This document shows positions 60,782-64,000 of a DNA stretch of 64,000 bases, one piece after another. The DNA comes from Gudongella sp034004165. Its GTDB lineage: Bacteria; Bacillota; Clostridia; Tissierellales; Tissierellaceae. The stretch's first letter is position 1; every line of letters begins with the position of its first letter. The stretch is taken from contig JAVEXI010000002.1 of the NCBI GenBank assembly GCA_034004165.1, forward strand, positions 1 through 64,000, given 5' to 3'. The position numbers and the translations under genes are program-made. The notes under the pieces were generated by a model. That model was not told where the DNA came from. It saw only the letters and a list, made by a program, of their open reading frames with translations, and ran no database searches.

Positions 60782-61840
60782 TTAGAAGTTTCCGATTGAG
60801 TATCTTTCTTCGTAGATATCACTTGCTCTATATTCATCAAACGTATAGTCTGCTCCACCAGCATTACTGATTGAGAAGGATGGAATCAAATACTGTCCGT
60901 CTTTAAGAACTGCTCCAGTGTAAGTCTCGCCATATAGGTGAGAAACTGAAAGTCTTAAAGCTTCTCTTATAAATGCAGGTGCAAAGTAGAATGTTGTGAA
61001 TTGGATACCAGTATTAGTAGTTTCAAATTTAACCATTGTATCTTCACGTCCGCCAACAGATGTCATAAGCTTAATGTTGAAATCTGCATCTCCTGTATAA
61101 GCTTCCAATGCGTTCATAACACCGTCAACTACTTCGTCGTCGTGAGTTACAATAAGGTCTAGAGCTTCGATTTCTGCAACTGATTTGGAGTTCAGCCAGT
61201 TTTCCATTTCTTGCTGAGCTTTTTCAGTTGACCAGTCAGTTACAAATGTATTTGCAACTTGCTCAAACTTGGAATCGATAACAGCATCCATACCGTCACT
61301 ACGCTGTGATGTAACAGTTGAACTGTCGCCTACAAATCTTAGATATTTTACATTGTCGTAATCTTTGTAGAATTCGTTCAGGTATTTGCCCATAAGTTCT
61401 GCTATACCGTAGTTATCTCCCATTATTTCTCCTACAAGACCTTGGAAGTTGCTGATAAGTCTGTCGTATACAACTAACTCAATTCCTGCATCGAGAATAC
61501 TTTGAGCAGCACTACGAAGTGCTTCACCTTCCATTGGCCACAACATAATTAAATCAACGTCGCCGCCTGCAATAAGGTTTTCAATAGAGGTAATCTGGTC
61601 AGAAGCCTCTAATCCGTCTTTAACAACGATTTCTAACCCATCGTGTTTAGCCATCAGAGCATCCGCTTCCATCTTAGCGTGCGCTACACTCTCACCTGTA
61701 AATCCATGGTCACCGGACGGAATTACTACGCCGATCTTATAACCTTCTCCTGCTGGCGCTCCATTTTCTGCTGGTTTAGCACATGCCGCAAGTGAAAGTA
61801 CCAAAGTGAACACTAAAAGTAATGACAATAATTTTTTCAA
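60782..61840 (-). CDS. Sugar ABC transporter substrate-binding lipoprotein (RbsB-like)
   Basis: A 352-residue periplasmic-binding-type lipoprotein. The signal peptide ends in lipobox LSLAAC. The start is TTG 61840, since GGAGGGGGAG precedes it. The mature part contains KIGVVIPSGDHGFTGESVAHAKMEAD (about 36-61), matching the RbsB family. Ligand-pocket residues cannot be matched to a known sugar. It is followed by a hairpin that separates it from its ATPase. Confidence 0.92.
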   Translation of the reverse strand: MKKLLSLLLVFTLVLSLAACAKPAENGAPAGEGYKIGVVIPSGDHGFTGESVAHAKMEADALMAKHDGLEIVVKDGLEASDQITSIENLIAGGDVDLIMLWPMEGEALRSAAQSILDAGIELVVYDRLISNFQGLVGEIMGDNYGIAELMGKYLNEFYKDYDNVKYLRFVGDSSTVTSQRSDGMDAVIDSKFEQVANTFVTDWSTEKAQQEMENWLNSKSVAEIEALDLIVTHDDEVVDGVMNALEAYTGDADFNIKLMTSVGGREDTMVKFETTNTGIQFTTFYFAPAFIREALRLSVSHLYGETYTGAVLKDGQYLIPSFSISNAGGADYTFDEYRASDIYEERYSIGNF

Positions 61841-61886
61841 TTTTACTCCCCCTCCATTTTGTTTTATGATAAACGAACTATTCGTT

Positions 61887-62861
61887 TTATCCAAAGGTTA
61901 TAACGCCTTTTACATAACCATCTGTCTTCTTGATGGACTTTTCTAATATTTCCTTCATGGCTTTCATGTCTCCGAATTCAGCGGTATGAGTAACGAGTCT
62001 CCTGGTGTCGTAAACTCCTCTTTCTATGAGGCTTCCTGTACCCTTTGTCAGATCCCTGAATCTCTTGTTGCTCTTCGGTGCCACATTTAAAACTTCCAGT
62101 CCGGTTGTATGCCATCTCGTTCCATTGAAGGTTCTTTCTCCTCTGTGCCAGGATCCAATAACAAGTTTTCCAGCCTCATGGGCTGTAAGTTCAACAGCCA
62201 TGTCAAGGGCACTTTGATTTCCTGCAAACTCAATGACTATATCAACACCACCCTCAGCCTTAATTCTCTCTATTTCAATTTTGCCTTCTTCTGAATTTGA
62301 ATTAAAGCAGTTTGGAGTGTATTCTCGGGCAATTTCAAGCCTCTCATCACTTATGTCAAATACAGTTACCCTGCCTGCCGGAGAACCTCTTAAAAGCCCC
62401 TGTAAGGTCAGTATCCCCATGTAGCCGGCCCCTACTAATACAACGCTGTTACCAGGATTTATATTGGCTTTCTGTAAGATATTCACTACACAGACAGCAG
62501 GTTCACCAACCCACTTTAGATAATCGGTTTCTTCCTTTGGAATTTTTGCAACACAGTCGTACTCCACATTAAAATGTGTTGCCATCATCTCATCTCCGCC
62601 TGTGCCGACAAATACTTTATCTCCAATTTCGAACCCTTTTACGTCTTCACCTATACCTACAACTACGCCAACACCTTCATGCCCAAGTCTGTAGGGAAAA
62701 GGATGCGGTGCATCCATACCTCTGTAGAGATATGAATCCCAAGTGCAAATTCCAACGGCTTTTGTCTCTACTTGTAATTCTTTATACCCAGGTTCTGGAA
62801 GTTTCTCATCTCTAATCTCAATTTTTTCTGGCCCGGTTACCCATAATGCCTTTATTTCCAA
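61887..62861 (-). CDS. Zinc-containing alcohol/polyol dehydrogenase (MDR family)
   Basis: A 324-residue medium-chain dehydrogenase related to sorbitol/threonine dehydrogenases. Catalytic Zn ligands appear as Cys in GICTWD (about 38-43) and His-Glu in GHEGVGVV (about 60-67). The NAD-binding GAGYMGILTLQG is near 143-154. The four-Cys structural zinc loop is absent, as in some short members. Start is TTG 62861 after GAGGGTGTTATA. With the adjacent PfkB kinase it suggests oxidation of a polyol or sugar before phosphorylation. Confidence 0.88.
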   Translation of the reverse strand: MEIKALWVTGPEKIEIRDEKLPEPGYKELQVETKAVGICTWDSYLYRGMDAPHPFPYRLGHEGVGVVVGIGEDVKGFEIGDKVFVGTGGDEMMATHFNVEYDCVAKIPKEETDYLKWVGEPAVCVVNILQKANINPGNSVVLVGAGYMGILTLQGLLRGSPAGRVTVFDISDERLEIAREYTPNCFNSNSEEGKIEIERIKAEGGVDIVIEFAGNQSALDMAVELTAHEAGKLVIGSWHRGERTFNGTRWHTTGLEVLNVAPKSNKRFRDLTKGTGSLIERGVYDTRRLVTHTAEFGDMKAMKEILEKSIKKTDGYVKGVITFG

Positions 62862-62876
62862 TATAACACCCTCTTT

Positions 62877-63890
62877 CTATAAGCGACTTTCCAGTACATC
62901 CGTTATCTCATCGACACTTGCTGTACCCGTTTGCCCTATTTTCTTTATTGTTACAGAGGATGATGCATTTCCCGTGTATCCAGCCTGAAGTAGACTGGCA
63001 CCCTTTGCAAGGGAAAAAACTATCCCTGCATTACATGCATCTCCTGCTCCAACGACGTCTATTTCTCCATCTACTTTGAAAGCAGGTATTTTATACCCAT
63101 TTCCGTCAAAAAGAACTGAACCATTCTCTCCAAGGGTAACGTATACAGGCTTTCCGCCTTCAATATACAATTTCTCAGCGTATTTTAATGCTTCACTTTC
63201 ATTGATATTCTCTTCGTCAAGCCCAAATACCTGGGCTATTTCTTTGTGGTTACATTTTAATATAATATTTTTAAATTTATTAATATTTACCCTCGAATCA
63301 GCGTACCAGATTATATCTGAATACTTTTCAGCGAGCTTTGAAAGCCCAACCTGAACAAATCCTGTAACAGCTGCACAATCAGGCTCTGTGTACTGGTCGC
63401 TAATTATTACAGCATCCACACTTGGCAGAATCTCTTCAAGATTTTTTAGTAGAGATTCTTGCAAATGCATCGGTGTCTTCGAAAAATTTTTAATATCCAG
63501 CCTGTTTAGCTCTTTCGCTTTTTCATCTTTATGATACATTGGCTTAACATAAGTGTTTGTAAATCTCTCATTAGTGCGAACCATATGGCTAGTGTCCGCT
63601 CCTCTTTTTTTAAGTTCTTCAAGAAGTTCATAGCCTTCGCCGTCATCTCCTACAATGCCAACACAACTCACATCAGCACCCATAGCTAAGAGATTATTTG
63701 CGATTGTTCCACCTGCTCCTGGATACAGTTGCCTTCCAACAACCTGATATGCTATAAGATCGGTCTCTAGTGAAAGTTCATCTTTATCTCCGTCGATAAG
63801 CAGGTATTTGTCCAGACTAAAGTCTCCAAACACTACTATGACTGGTTTCTTATCGTTTTTCAATATATCAATAATCTCGTTGTAATCCAT
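62877..63890 (-). CDS. PfkB-family carbohydrate kinase
   Basis: A 337-residue ribokinase-type kinase resembling the kinase domain of RfaE/HldE. The N-terminal motif YPGAGGTIANNLLAMGADV (about 56-74) and the C-terminal DVVGAGDACNAGIVFSLAKGA (about 278-298), with the catalytic Asp in GAGD, are intact. ATG 63890 follows AGGTGTGATTAC. It lies 15 bp after the partial upstream gene and 15 bp before the dehydrogenase, in one operon. Substrate unknown. Confidence 0.9.
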   Translation of the reverse strand: MDYNEIIDILKNDKKPVIVVFGDFSLDKYLLIDGDKDELSLETDLIAYQVVGRQLYPGAGGTIANNLLAMGADVSCVGIVGDDGEGYELLEELKKRGADTSHMVRTNERFTNTYVKPMYHKDEKAKELNRLDIKNFSKTPMHLQESLLKNLEEILPSVDAVIISDQYTEPDCAAVTGFVQVGLSKLAEKYSDIIWYADSRVNINKFKNIILKCNHKEIAQVFGLDEENINESEALKYAEKLYIEGGKPVYVTLGENGSVLFDGNGYKIPAFKVDGEIDVVGAGDACNAGIVFSLAKGASLLQAGYTGNASSSVTIKKIGQTGTASVDEITDVLESRL

Positions 63891-63905
63891 GTAATCACAC
63901 CTGGT

Positions 63906-64000
63906 CTATATATTTTTATCTAAAATTATCGCTTCCTTTGCCAGGCTTGGCAGCGTATCTTTATGCTGCCCCTGAACATAATAACTTGTTCCGCCATCTG
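63906..64000 (-). CDS. C-terminal end of an unidentified protein (window edge)
   Basis: Thirty-one codons in one open frame, ending DTLPSLAKEAIILDKNI and TAG at 63906-63908. The frame continues beyond the window. Too short to identify. Position suggests the first visible gene of the sugar operon. Confidence 0.6.
   Translation of the reverse strand, partial: DGGTSYYVQGQHKDTLPSLAKEAIILDKNI

Overview
The window is one contiguous piece of a low-to-moderate GC chromosome from a Gram-positive anaerobe, most likely class Clostridia. The signs are strong Shine-Dalgarno sequences (AAAGGAGG), frequent TTG/GTG starts, a CIRCE-controlled groESL, a Rex repressor, an NAD-type glutamate dehydrogenase, a BcrAD/HgdC-type activase pair, RF2 with the programmed frameshift, long-form HPF, and FMN, SAM-I and ykkC-class riboswitches. 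Genus cannot be fixed from this sequence. Glutamate dehydrogenase and the activase fit an amino-acid or peptide fermenter. An in-frame TGA at a metal-binding Cys, followed by a SECIS-like hairpin, suggests the organism makes selenoproteins. There is no phage, transposase, plasmid or CRISPR signature.

Layout. 0-7.1 kb (minus strand): a purine cluster, pbuG-purC-[riboswitch]-purL-purE-purF-like, headed by a second copy of the same riboswitch class (context says PRPP). Both glutamine-amidotransferase domains in this cluster have lost catalytic residues: PurF has Ser at the Cys nucleophile position, and PurL lacks the whole Cys/His/Glu triad. 7.1-9.8 kb: an ArsR/SmtB regulator with promoter and operator, and a Zn/Cd-type P1B ATPase with the probable selenocysteine. 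9.9-19.4 kb: a repeat-bearing lipoprotein, a DUF975 membrane protein, a two-gene version of the large 2-hydroxyacyl-CoA dehydratase activase/component family, guaB, a solitary ArsR and a papain-like lipid/peptide hydrolase. 19.5-28.3 kb: groESL, DUF554, a DUF3160 lipoprotein with an FG-GAP partner, an OGG-type glycosylase, glutamate dehydrogenase and rex. 28.4-33.9 kb: an ABC-F protein, the tsaE-tsaB-rimI-tsaD t6A operon, and the riboflavin transporter ribU under an FMN riboswitch. 33.9-42.2 kb: an AcoX/NAD-kinase-like protein, tex, prfB, secA and hpf, with two related composite palindromic repeat elements in the gaps. 42.2-50.6 kb: a phased cluster of DnaA boxes, then mostly plus-strand membrane-protein and peptidase genes and one large protein I do not recognise. 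50.6-55.1 kb: comF, recD2, metK under a SAM-I riboswitch, and tRNA-Pro(UGG). 55.2-64 kb: a sugar-uptake and catabolism operon (PfkB kinase, MDR dehydrogenase, RbsB/RbsA/RbsC-type importer, Gfo/Idh/MocA oxidoreductase, sugar isomerase/epimerase, ROK kinase) of unknown substrate.

The most noteworthy observations are the paired loss of glutaminase activity in the purine cluster, the probable selenocysteine in the metal-binding motif of the P1B ATPase, the roughly 22-bp-phased DnaA-box array far from any dnaA gene, and the two composite repeat elements. All functional statements come from reading motifs; no database search was run.
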